Below are positions 1-8,289 of a DNA stretch of 33,944 bases, one piece after another. This DNA is from Bacteroidales bacterium (GTDB lineage: Bacteria; Bacteroidota; Bacteroidia; Bacteroidales; UBA932), in contig JAFZLQ010000024.1 of NCBI GenBank assembly GCA_017551425.1, positions 1 to 33,944 on the forward strand, in the 5' to 3' direction. A program made the translations under genes and the position numbers. The notes under the pieces were generated by a model, which made no database searches, had not been told where the DNA came from, and saw only the letters and a program-made list of their open reading frames with translations. Within the stretch, counting starts at the first letter, position 1. Every line of letters begins with the position of its first letter.

Positions 1-677
1 CCGATGGAACCCCAAAGCTGAGCCTTGGCGTCGTCCGGGAATTCTACACCCAGGACTTCCTTGATACGTACCTTGAAAGCTTCGGCCAGATCCTTGAGCT
101 GGTCTGCGCTGAGCTCGGTGTCGCTGGTATAGCCGTTGGCCTTCTTCACCTCTTCCATCATGCGGTCCAGCTGCTGGCGGATACCCATGCCGTCGGCGGG
201 CTCGATGCCCTCGGCCTTCTCCATGACGACGTCTGAGTACATCATGATGAGACGCCTGTAGGCATCATAAACGAACCTGGGGTTGCCGGTCTTCTTGATC
301 ATACCGGGCAGGTTTGCGGAGCAAAGGCCGATGTTGAGGATGGTGTCCATCATGCCAGGCATGGAACTGCGGGCGCCGGAACGGCAGCTGACGAGGAGGG
401 GATCGTCGGGATCGCCGAATTTCTTGCCCATGAGCTTTTCGGTGGCCTCGAGAGCGGCTGCGACTTCCTGCTTGAGGGAATCCGTGTAACCGCCGCCGAG
501 CTCGTAGTACTCTGCGCAGCATTCTGTGGTAATGGTGAAACCGGCCGGGACAGGCATCCCGAGCTTGCTCATTTCGGCGAGGTTGGCACCCTTGCCGCCG
601 AGGAGTTCCCGCATGGATCCGTCGCCCTCTGCGGTCTTGCCGCCGAAGCGATAAACTCTCTTCTTGTTCTCGAACAT
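1..677 (-). CDS. ppdK: Pyruvate phosphate dikinase, N-terminal part (3' end outside window)
   Basis: Pyruvate, phosphate dikinase interconverts pyruvate, ATP and phosphate with phosphoenolpyruvate, AMP and pyrophosphate in the cytoplasm. It often serves PPi-linked glycolysis or gluconeogenesis in anaerobes. About 225 residues are visible, reading leftward from the ATG at 677-675. The N-terminus shows the family's nucleotide-binding start: VYRFGGKTAEGD, then LLGGKGANLAEMSKLGMPVP, then AGFTITTE. Further on is SGARSSMPGMMDTILNIGL, the diagnostic ATP-grasp segment. The family is usually about 870-910 residues, so roughly three quarters lies beyond position 1, including the phosphohistidine and PEP-binding domains. 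There is no sign of a break in the visible part. A weak -7-like box lies just upstream. Identity is near certain; the functional direction cannot be read from sequence. Confidence 0.96.
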   Translation of the reverse strand, partial: MFENKKRVYRFGGKTAEGDGSMRELLGGKGANLAEMSKLGMPVPAGFTITTECCAEYYELGGGYTDSLKQEVAAALEATEKLMGKKFGDPDDPLLVSCRSGARSSMPGMMDTILNIGLCSANLPGMIKKTGNPRFVYDAYRRLIMMYSDVVMEKAEGIEPADGMGIRQQLDRMMEEVKKANGYTSDTELSADQLKDLAEAFKVRIKEVLGVEFPDDAKAQLWGSI

Positions 678-693
678 ATTGATATTAGGTTAG

Positions 694-701
694 CAAAAAT
701 T
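694..701 (-). promoter_or_regulatory. Possible -7 box for ppdK
   Basis: On the minus strand this reads AATTTTTG, one mismatch from the Bacteroidota -7 consensus TAnnTTTG. It lies 16 nt before the ppdK start, in the 54-bp gap after the PhoH gene. No clear -33 TTTG is visible, so support is modest. Confidence 0.35.
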
Positions 702-731
702 TCAGACTGCTAATTTAACAATTATTTTTCT

Positions 732-2072
732 TTATAGCAACTTGGATGCAAGTTCGCTGAGGGCGCTCCTTTCGCCCTTGCGCAGGAATACATGCTGGAA
801 CAGTTTCTGGCCGTACATTTTCTCGCTCAGGTGAGTGAGTCCGTTGGACCACTCGTCCAGGTAAGGCTGGTCTATCTGGAAAATGTCGCCGGTAAACACC
901 ATCTTGGTGCCCTCCCCCGCCCTGGTGATGATGGTCTTGACCTCGTGGGGCGTAAGGTTCTGGGCCTCGTCTATGATGAAGAAGCACTTGCCGAGCGAGC
1001 GGCCCCTGATATACGCAAGCGGCTCGATCACAAGCTTTTCCATGGAAATCATTGAATCTATCCTCTGCGCCTCGCGGGAACCGGGACGGAACTGGTCCTT
1101 GATTACGGACAGGTTGTCCATGAGAGGCTGGAGGAAAGGTCCCATCTTGCTCTTCTGGTCTCCGGGAAGGAAGCCTATGTCCTGGTTGCCCAGGATGACG
1201 GTGGGACGGGACAGGATGATCTGCTCGTAGTCCCGTTCCTGCTCCAGCGCCGATGCGAGCGCGAGCAGGGTCTTGCCCGTACCCGCGCCGCCGGTGAGGG
1301 CGACAAGCTCGATTTTGGGGTTCAGGCACGCGTCCAGGGCCATTTTCTGCTCGTCGTTGCGAGGTTTTATGCCGAAGGCCTGGCGGGCGCGCACAAGCAC
1401 TATGTTGCCCGTATCGGAATTGAAGCGGGCGCAGGCCACCTCGCCCTTGTCGCCTTTCCAGCGGAACTTGTACAGCTGGTTGGGGGCGGGGCGCACGTCC
1501 TGGACCGCCTCCCAGGGGATGGCGTTGTCCGGGCCGTAGCAAAGGGACTGCATGAGCTGGGGGTCAAGCTCCAGCTCCACCAGCTCCTTCTGGCGGATTT
1601 CTATCTTGTCGTCATCGACCTTGTCCGTAAGGTAGTCCTGGACCTCCATGCCGGCGGCCTTGGCCTTGAGCCTGAGGTTGACGTCCTTGGTGACGAGGGC
1701 GACGAAGGTCCCGGGATGATTGTCGCGCACCCAGATGGCGGTGGACAGGATACGGTGGTCCTGGGTATCGTCCTTGAAGAGCTCCGCGAGCCCGGGCGGG
1801 AAGGGATGGTTGGGCTCGACCTTAATGCGTCCCAGGCCCTTGCCTATGCGTATGCCGTCCTTGCCGAACGGCTGGCCCGACGAAATCTTGTCCAGGTCGC
1901 GCATGAAGCCGCGGGCGTGGTATGAGAGGGTGTCGTTGCCTTTCTTGAATTTGTCGGCCTCTTCGATGACGGCAGTGGGGATGACGAGGTCGTTGTCGCG
2001 GAATTGCCTGATAGCCAGGTGGTCGTGAAGGATTACGTTGGTGTCGAGTACGAAAATCTTGGGTTTGCCCAT
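732..2072 (-). CDS. PIN-PhoH fusion protein (PhoH2-type ATPase/ribonuclease)
   Basis: A 446-residue cytoplasmic protein with an N-terminal PIN nuclease domain and a C-terminal PhoH P-loop ATPase. The PIN domain (about 5-145) opens with FVLDTNVILHD. Its likely metal-binding acidic residues are D10, E37/E38, D105 (QDHRIL) and D130 (TKDVNLR). The PhoH domain (about 235-446) has Walker A GGAGTGKT at 261-268 and Walker B FFIIDEAQN at about 364-372, followed by a conserved TGD at 394-396. Known PhoH2 proteins of this architecture are described as RNA helicase/ribonuclease enzymes, so an RNA-processing role is the best inference. The gene follows the PurL-like gene with a 6-nt gap and is probably cotranscribed with it. 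ppdK lies downstream after 54 bp. Confidence 0.93.
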   Translation of the reverse strand: MGKPKIFVLDTNVILHDHLAIRQFRDNDLVIPTAVIEEADKFKKGNDTLSYHARGFMRDLDKISSGQPFGKDGIRIGKGLGRIKVEPNHPFPPGLAELFKDDTQDHRILSTAIWVRDNHPGTFVALVTKDVNLRLKAKAAGMEVQDYLTDKVDDDKIEIRQKELVELELDPQLMQSLCYGPDNAIPWEAVQDVRPAPNQLYKFRWKGDKGEVACARFNSDTGNIVLVRARQAFGIKPRNDEQKMALDACLNPKIELVALTGGAGTGKTLLALASALEQERDYEQIILSRPTVILGNQDIGFLPGDQKSKMGPFLQPLMDNLSVIKDQFRPGSREAQRIDSMISMEKLVIEPLAYIRGRSLGKCFFIIDEAQNLTPHEVKTIITRAGEGTKMVFTGDIFQIDQPYLDEWSNGLTHLSEKMYGQKLFQHVFLRKGERSALSELASKLL

Positions 2073-2078
2073 ATTGGT

Positions 2079-3116
2079 CTAGTCTTCGCCCTCCGCGTTC
2101 TGCATGAGGGATTCGAGTATTGTCTGGATGCCGGATTTGGCCGTTGTAGCAAGGTGCAGCTGGCCGTCGGGGCTGGGATGGCCCAGCGGGAACCATGCCA
2201 CGTCCTGCAGCAGGAATTCGGCATCTACGTAGTCGAAATCAGTGTCCCTTATCTGGATGACCGCACCGGGGACCTCGGAGAAAAGGATGCGCACCGGGTC
2301 CGTCTCTCCGGATGCGCTCATTATGCCGGAGATGTCCGCCGTGCAGCCTGCTCCCGGGCAGCGCATGCGCTCGAGGGCGGAGATGATGCCGCCGGACGAT
2401 ACGGTGGAGGCGCTCAGCAGCACTCCGTCCTCGGCAAGCTCGCGCACCACCTCGAAGCAGTCCATGAGGTAGTCGGGATCGTCGACCTGGGGGCATACGC
2501 CGCCGCTGAAACCGAGGCCGCAGGCAAGCTGGGAGCCGCCCAGACGGTAATCCGAGGTGTCGAACGGCACGTAGGCTATCCAGCTCTGGGCATCGGGATG
2601 GAAGGCATCGTCCACCAGCAGCGGCGCGCCGGAGAACGGCGTGGAAAAGCGCAGGTCGAACCGGCCCCTTTCGCAGCCGATGCGGCGGATGGAAACCCTG
2701 AGGGTATCTACATAATCTGCGACTGCCTCGACGGAGGCGTAGAATGCGGCCATGTCCCCCACCCAGTCGGGATTGAAGGACCATTTGGCGGTAAGGGCGA
2801 GGTCGTCGAGGCGGAAGTTGCCGCTGCGCCAGACGGTGTCTATGATTGCCGTGGCGATGCGGGCGCGGGCGCACTGGGAGGCGAAAGGCACGGGCGTGTG
2901 GCGTCCCTGGGCAAGGACGGTGCCGAGATATTCGCCGATACGGGAAGACTCCAGGCTGAAGGTGAAGGGCGCGGGATCGAAGGTCTCATCGACTATGGCG
3001 GGACCCGGCTCCCCCGGCTCGAGCGGCTTTTCCATCACCGGCGACAGAATCTCCGCGGGAGTAAGCTCCTGCGGGACTCCGTCGATGACGTATTTTGAAT
3101 GCAGCACCTGGGTCAT
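2079..3116 (-). CDS. Stand-alone PurL/AIR-synthase-like protein
   Basis: About 345 residues. The C-terminal half resembles the second AIRS-C domain of large phosphoribosylformylglycinamidine synthase. It includes LGGSQLACGLGFSGG, CPQVDDPDYLMDCFEVV, GVLLSASTVSSGG (PurL usually has LLAYHDRSDGG) and ILFSEVPGAVIQI. Full PurL proteins of this type are over 1200 residues and carry a glutaminase domain; neither that nor the N-terminal half is present. The D of the usual DRSDGG segment is changed (TVSSGG). It may therefore be a structural or specialised paralogue rather than a complete FGAM synthase. I chose the ATG at 3116 over an in-frame ATG at 3176 because the upstream version would cross the end of the preceding gene and because a -7 box ends 5 nt before 3116. 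Function is inferred only at family level. Confidence 0.72.
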   Translation of the reverse strand: MTQVLHSKYVIDGVPQELTPAEILSPVMEKPLEPGEPGPAIVDETFDPAPFTFSLESSRIGEYLGTVLAQGRHTPVPFASQCARARIATAIIDTVWRSGNFRLDDLALTAKWSFNPDWVGDMAAFYASVEAVADYVDTLRVSIRRIGCERGRFDLRFSTPFSGAPLLVDDAFHPDAQSWIAYVPFDTSDYRLGGSQLACGLGFSGGVCPQVDDPDYLMDCFEVVRELAEDGVLLSASTVSSGGIISALERMRCPGAGCTADISGIMSASGETDPVRILFSEVPGAVIQIRDTDFDYVDAEFLLQDVAWFPLGHPSPDGQLHLATTAKSGIQTILESLMQNAEGED

Positions 3117-3121
3117 CACTG

Positions 3122-3129
3122 CAAATATA
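3122..3129 (-). promoter_or_regulatory. -7 box TATATTTG immediately before the PurL-like gene
   Basis: A perfect TAnnTTTG match on the minus strand, in the short space between the end of the macroglobulin gene (3136) and the ATG at 3116. Only 5 nt separate box and start codon, which would put the transcription start at or next to the ATG. No -33 TTTG at normal spacing is visible. Confidence 0.5.
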
Positions 3130-3135
3130 AGCAAA

Positions 3136-6100
3136 TTATCTCGAAACGAGAGCGCCCCTGCCGGCATCATTTGCACGGTAGTGGGGAGCGTAGAGGGATT
3201 CTATCTCCACCGCCGGCATCTGGAAGCTTCCTTCCTGGGTCACGAAGAACTCTTCCGTGATGGTGGTGTTCTCCTCGGGATAGCTGTCGAACCAGTATTC
3301 CGTCTTGTCCGACAGCACGTTGCGGTATCCGTGAGGAGTGAAACTCCAACCGCCGTAACTCATGGGCCTGAGCCACCAGCCGTAGTGGCCTGAGAGCTGG
3401 TCCACGGGACGCAGGGAGGCAGGACGGGGAGCCGTAAGGCGCACGAAGCTGCGGTTCTCCTCGTTCCAGATGCTGTACGTGGCAAGGACGCGGTCTCCGG
3501 TCTTCACCACATCGCCCTCGTTCAGCACTTTGCCGTTGCAGGTGAAGACGCGCGCCACGGTGAATCCGTTGCCGGCCGCCTTGACCTCGGGGAAAGGCTT
3601 GGTGAACGTGGTGCTGAGGAGTATGACCTTGGTCTGGAGAGTCTCGGGAGTGCCACGGAGCACTGCCGCTATGGCCTCTATGTATGCGGCGTCTTTCTCC
3701 CACTGCTGGGTCTCCTTCTGGATCATCAGCCAGAGACGTATGCCCTCTGCGGTGCTGCGCGCCTGCCCGGCATATGCCGCAGGCTTGCCGGAGGCGTTCT
3801 TCCCCCAGTCGGCGGCGGAAGTCATGAGGTTGCAGAGGAGAGTATGTGCGTACAGTTCGCTCTCCATCAGGCCCCTCCAGGGCATCACGGCGTTGGGATA
3901 GTAGCATCCGCCGGACCTGTGGGCGACGGCATACTGCAGCAGGGACTCCACGTCGGCGTCGTACGAACGCACGATGCAGCGGCGTATGTTCAGGCCCCAG
4001 GCCTTCGCCAGGGTCTTGCCTTCCGGCAGGGTGATGAGAAGCTGAAGGGTACGCAGGCGGCGGGCCTTGGCGAGTATCATTCCGTTGAGGCCGCGGGCCG
4101 ACGAAGGCGTGAGGTAAGCCTTGACGTCTTTCTTGAACTGGCGGAACACCTTGCCTCCGGGCGCGCTGAACGGCACATCCGGATAGAGTGCGCGCGTATG
4201 CAGATAGTTCTCGAAGGAGACCACGCCCATCCACCAGGGACGTCCGACGCGGTTGAAGTAACTCTCGTCCAGATACTTGACAGCGGCGGTAAGGTCCAGG
4301 GACGACAGGTCGGCCTCGGGCATCAGCGCGAAACGCTGAAGGAGCGCAGCGGTGACCACGGGAGACGTCTCCATGCCCTCGAACCAGGAGAATCCGCCGG
4401 ACTGGGTCTGGCATGCCGTTATCTTCTCCATGATGCCGGCGAGCTCGTCGTCGGACAGGCCCTTCGCCCCCACACGGCGTGCGATAATATTGGAATAGTA
4501 GGCCTCGGTGAGGTCGAGGACGTTCTGGCTCCTGGGCTCGATGCTGTCGGGGATGGCCTCGCGTATCATGGCGAGTATGTCGCGCTCCACCGGCACGAGC
4601 GCCGAGGCGTCGGCATTGACGAACAGTCCGCGGAGCTCGGAAATGAGCGCATCGCGGTCGGCTCCGGCAAGGAGCACTGCGGAATGGGCCTCCGTAAGCG
4701 TCTGGAGGGCTTTCTTCGCAGGGATGGTGACGAACATGGCGTCCGAGCCGAGGCCGGAGTCGTCCGCCGTGAAGCTCACGAGCAGTCCGAGAACGTCTAT
4801 GCCCTCGGGCACGTCGAAGGCCTCGGAGAACGGCACGCTGCCGCCGGCCGGAATGGTGATAACGGAGGATTTGGCACCGATCACAGGGGCGGTCTTATAG
4901 TCCGCGCCGTTGAAGAACTTCACGCTCACGCGGCCGGAAATGTCATCTGCGGTACTGTTGGACAGGGTCGCCCTGGCGGTATATTCGTCTCCCGCATAGA
5001 GGAACAGGGGCTGGACCACAGACACCTTTACGGGGATGGAAACCTTCATTTCGCGGCGCAGGACGGCGTTTTTCATGCCCTCGCCGTGGGCGAACAGCTG
5101 TACGTAGTATGTGGAGAGACGGTCGGAACCGGTGAACCTGAGTTCGACGGTGCCGTCGCTGCCGGAGCGGAGGGCGGGCTCCCATGCCATGGTCGCGCCG
5201 AAGTTCTCACGCACATGGACATCGGCCTCGGGGGCGGGGGCTGAATCGTCGGAGACCATTTCCACCGCGGCTTCTTCCACCATCATTGCATCGGCGAACA
5301 CCTCGGCCTTGGCTGCGCTGCCGGCCGCACGGGACAGGGCCCTTGCGCTCCTGTATTCGACTATGTCGTTGTGCCAGGACGTACCCGTGTAACCGCAGAC
5401 GTTGTTGTAGCTCACGTAAGGCTCGGGCTTGCGCATGGGCTTGACCTGGTTCCAGACGTTGGACTGGATTTCTTCGGTGGCCTTGTCGAAGACAGTGGCC
5501 GCGCACTCTATCCCGGGAGCCGTCGCAATGAGCAGCGAGCACTCCTGGCCGGGATGGGCAAGGTCTGTGAAGCGGGTGAACGACAGGGGCAGTTCCTCCA
5601 CGATGACGGGGAGCTTGATGGTGCGCGAATAGCTGTGGCACTTGCCCTTGTGGAAGAAGAGTATGTTGAGGGTGAGCGACTCTGGATATCCGGCCTTCCT
5701 GGAATAGGAGATGGTCTTGAGAGAGCCGGCCTCACCACGTTTGCCCTTGAGCGTAACTATCTGGTGCTCAAGCAGTACGTTACCGCTTCCTATGAGCTCG
5801 ACAACAGCCCAGACGGGGCCGTCGGTGGAACCGAACTGCACAGCGATGTCTTCTCCGCCGAGATCCTTGAAGAAGGCCACCACGTCCATGTCGAGGGCAG
5901 TGTCGCCGTCCTCGGCCTTCACGAAGGTGTATTCAACGCTGCTCTTGGAAAGGCTGCCGTCGGCAAGCTTCGCAGTGGCATATACCTTAAGTTTATACAA
6001 GCCGGATGGACGTCCCTTGAGGTCTATGTCTTTGATCTCTCCGCTGCCGGCCTTGCCGCTCAGCACGCTCTTGCCGTCTTCCGTGGTGATCTCGTAGAAG

Positions 6101-8289
6101 ATCTCCAGGGCCTCGCGTACAAGGCCTCCGGTGTTGAACTGCAGGCGCGCGAAGCTGTCGCGGATTATCCAGTTCGCCCCTCTGGACCAGCCGTCGCCGC
6201 TTGTGGTGTAGCGGCCCTCAACCCTGTTCAAAAGGCTGACACTCAGGGGGATGCTGGTATTGATATACTTGAAGGTTGAGAACTCCAGGGTCTCGCCGGT
6301 GTCGTCGGAAACGGTGACGGTGACGGGATATCCGTAGTAGCTGCGGCTCCTGGAGAGCTGGAGGTCGAAGGAGAAGCTGCCGTCGGGCCTGAGCTCCAGC
6401 TCGCCGTCCTTCTCGCCCTGTATCGAGTAATACGCACGCACGTTGCCGAGATTGTGACCCGAGTACGAAACCACCTTTCCGCTGAATTTCACCAGGTCTC
6501 CGGGAAGGTAGAGCCGGTTGTCGGAATCCCATGTGAGTTCGAAGGTAGGCAGGACGAATTCATCCACACGCACGTAAGTCTCGCCGATGGAGTTCTTGCC
6601 GTCGAACACCTCGATGCGGAACCTGCCGCCTCGCGATATGCCGGAAAGAGCGAAGCTCCCGTCTATGGAGCCCATATCATTGGTTTTCAACGTCTTCGTG
6701 GCGATGGAATTGCCCTGGGTGTCGTACAGTTCCACCCTCAGCTCCCTGCCGGCCTCCACCAGGGTATAGCTGTACGTACCCTTGTAATACACTGCCTTGA
6801 AATGCAGGGCCTCGCCGGGGTTGTACGCACCGCGGTCGGTCAGCACGAGGGCCCTGGCGCTCTGGTAGTTGACGGGTTCCTCGGCCTTGCCGGGGTTGGG
6901 GGTGTAGAGGCGTATGTGCTGGGAGAGGCGCAGGCGGCCGTTTTCCGTAAGCACGGCCTTGAGCTGCATGCTCCGGTAATCGTCCTTGGCAAGATAATGG
7001 TCGAAGGACTTGGGCAGGGGGGTGAATCCGTCAAGCGCTATGCCCTCCTCCCTGCCGAGCTCCTTGCCGTCCGCATCCATGAGGATGAATCCGCATTTGG
7101 ATACCGGGCGGCCTGTCTCGGAATCGGCCACGAAGACGCCGTAACCGTCTTTTATGGCACGCAGGGCGATGGAAAGGGTATGCTTGACGTAGAGGGTGGT
7201 ATTCTGGCAATCGCCGGACTTGCAGACTATGGTGTAATCGCCGTCGTCAAAATCGGGCAGCTGTACGGTAACGACATCGGTCTTGTAATAACTGCCCGTC
7301 TTGTTTACCGCATCTGTCTTCCATACCTGTTTGTCGCCCTTGAGCACGCTCACCTGGAACGACTTTACGTTGCGAAGGCTGGCGGTGAGGGTGCGGTCGA
7401 TCGCGTTGGCGTCGATGGATTTGGCGTCCAGGTCCTCAATCATCACCTTCACCTGGGTGCAGCAGTCGGCGATGAGCTTTTCGTCGCCGGTATAGCGGGC
7501 GCGGTCTGTCTCGAATGTGGCGCAGCGGGCGCGCAGGGCCTTGAAATCGTCGGATGTGGAACTCTTCTCGCTGCGGAGCATGCTGAACTCACGGCTCAGG
7601 CGCTTCTGGCGGGCAAGCATAGTGACCGCCTTGGTTCCGTATTTGTTGACATAGTCCCCGAACATATTGTAAGCAACTGTGTCGTAATGCTTTGCGCACT
7701 CGGTGTACTCCATGAGCGCCTCTTCGGGGTACTTGCCTTCATAGTATTCGTCTGCGGGGCCGCCCCCGTTGCCGAGGAACATGCTCCATAAGACGTATTC
7801 ATAATCGTTGTGGATGAACTTGAGAAGGGCCTTGGAATAGACCTGCCCCGTGACGGCGCCGTCGCGGGTATAGAATTCGGGGTTGGACGAGGCGGTGAGG
7901 GCATCCTTGAACTCCTCGGCGAAGCTGTCGTTCTTCTCTTCGTTCCAGTAACGGCGGTTGTGGAAGTAAACGGCCACCGGCTCTCCGAGCTCCTCGACCT
8001 CTAGGGAGAATGCGTCGTTGAGCTTGCTGCGGTCCTTCCAGTTGATGGTGGCACCTACGGAGGCGTAGCGCTCGCCGGCGTCGTAGAAGTCCCACGCAAG
8101 ATGCTGTTTCACAGCCTCTTTCTTGATGGCGTCCAGGGCTTTGAGCTGGTCTTGCGGTTTGTCGGCTTTCTCTGCCTTGTAGTATGTTTTCCAAAGGCTG
8201 ACCAGTGTGTGGCCCTCGGAATCCTTGGTTTGGGCGAATGACATCAGAGTTGAGAGAATCAGTGCAAGGGTTAGCGTTAATCTTTTCAT
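3136..8289 (-). CDS. Secreted alpha-2-macroglobulin-family (MG2) protein
   Basis: A 1717-residue protein with a signal peptide (MKRLTLTLALILSTLMSFAQ). The bacterial macroglobulin layout is recognisable. The MG2 segment with TDRGAYNPGE lies near residue 480. The A2M-domain start ENFGATMAWEPAL follows near residue 1030. The thioester-type helical domain has TACQTQSGGFSWFEG near residue 1300. No C-x-E-Q thioester motif is found where it is expected; the sequence there reads EPRSQNVLDLTEAYY. It therefore probably does not trap proteases covalently. Start chosen at 8289: it gives the signal peptide and an ATGA overlap with folC, while a longer in-frame extension would run into folC. It belongs to an operon with a secreted S9 peptidase and folC. 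The role is likely periplasmic or envelope; the exact partner is unknown. Confidence 0.9.
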   Translation of the reverse strand: MKRLTLTLALILSTLMSFAQTKDSEGHTLVSLWKTYYKAEKADKPQDQLKALDAIKKEAVKQHLAWDFYDAGERYASVGATINWKDRSKLNDAFSLEVEELGEPVAVYFHNRRYWNEEKNDSFAEEFKDALTASSNPEFYTRDGAVTGQVYSKALLKFIHNDYEYVLWSMFLGNGGGPADEYYEGKYPEEALMEYTECAKHYDTVAYNMFGDYVNKYGTKAVTMLARQKRLSREFSMLRSEKSSTSDDFKALRARCATFETDRARYTGDEKLIADCCTQVKVMIEDLDAKSIDANAIDRTLTASLRNVKSFQVSVLKGDKQVWKTDAVNKTGSYYKTDVVTVQLPDFDDGDYTIVCKSGDCQNTTLYVKHTLSIALRAIKDGYGVFVADSETGRPVSKCGFILMDADGKELGREEGIALDGFTPLPKSFDHYLAKDDYRSMQLKAVLTENGRLRLSQHIRLYTPNPGKAEEPVNYQSARALVLTDRGAYNPGEALHFKAVYYKGTYSYTLVEAGRELRVELYDTQGNSIATKTLKTNDMGSIDGSFALSGISRGGRFRIEVFDGKNSIGETYVRVDEFVLPTFELTWDSDNRLYLPGDLVKFSGKVVSYSGHNLGNVRAYYSIQGEKDGELELRPDGSFSFDLQLSRSRSYYGYPVTVTVSDDTGETLEFSTFKYINTSIPLSVSLLNRVEGRYTTSGDGWSRGANWIIRDSFARLQFNTGGLVREALEIFYEITTEDGKSVLSGKAGSGEIKDIDLKGRPSGLYKLKVYATAKLADGSLSKSSVEYTFVKAEDGDTALDMDVVAFFKDLGGEDIAVQFGSTDGPVWAVVELIGSGNVLLEHQIVTLKGKRGEAGSLKTISYSRKAGYPESLTLNILFFHKGKCHSYSRTIKLPVIVEELPLSFTRFTDLAHPGQECSLLIATAPGIECAATVFDKATEEIQSNVWNQVKPMRKPEPYVSYNNVCGYTGTSWHNDIVEYRSARALSRAAGSAAKAEVFADAMMVEEAAVEMVSDDSAPAPEADVHVRENFGATMAWEPALRSGSDGTVELRFTGSDRLSTYYVQLFAHGEGMKNAVLRREMKVSIPVKVSVVQPLFLYAGDEYTARATLSNSTADDISGRVSVKFFNGADYKTAPVIGAKSSVITIPAGGSVPFSEAFDVPEGIDVLGLLVSFTADDSGLGSDAMFVTIPAKKALQTLTEAHSAVLLAGADRDALISELRGLFVNADASALVPVERDILAMIREAIPDSIEPRSQNVLDLTEAYYSNIIARRVGAKGLSDDELAGIMEKITACQTQSGGFSWFEGMETSPVVTAALLQRFALMPEADLSSLDLTAAVKYLDESYFNRVGRPWWMGVVSFENYLHTRALYPDVPFSAPGGKVFRQFKKDVKAYLTPSSARGLNGMILAKARRLRTLQLLITLPEGKTLAKAWGLNIRRCIVRSYDADVESLLQYAVAHRSGGCYYPNAVMPWRGLMESELYAHTLLCNLMTSAADWGKNASGKPAAYAGQARSTAEGIRLWLMIQKETQQWEKDAAYIEAIAAVLRGTPETLQTKVILLSTTFTKPFPEVKAAGNGFTVARVFTCNGKVLNEGDVVKTGDRVLATYSIWNEENRSFVRLTAPRPASLRPVDQLSGHYGWWLRPMSYGGWSFTPHGYRNVLSDKTEYWFDSYPEENTTITEEFFVTQEGSFQMPAVEIESLYAPHYRANDAGRGALVSR

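Noticed and set aside
2004..3098. Long plus-strand open frame opposite the PurL-like gene
   Set aside because: Its translation is low-complexity Gly/Ala/Val/His-rich without domains, and it overlaps two well-supported minus-strand genes.
3844..7791. Long open frames on the plus strand across the macroglobulin gene
   Set aside because: They mirror GC-rich codon usage of the minus-strand gene, carry no recognisable domain and have no promoter box. The minus-strand product is a clear protein family member.
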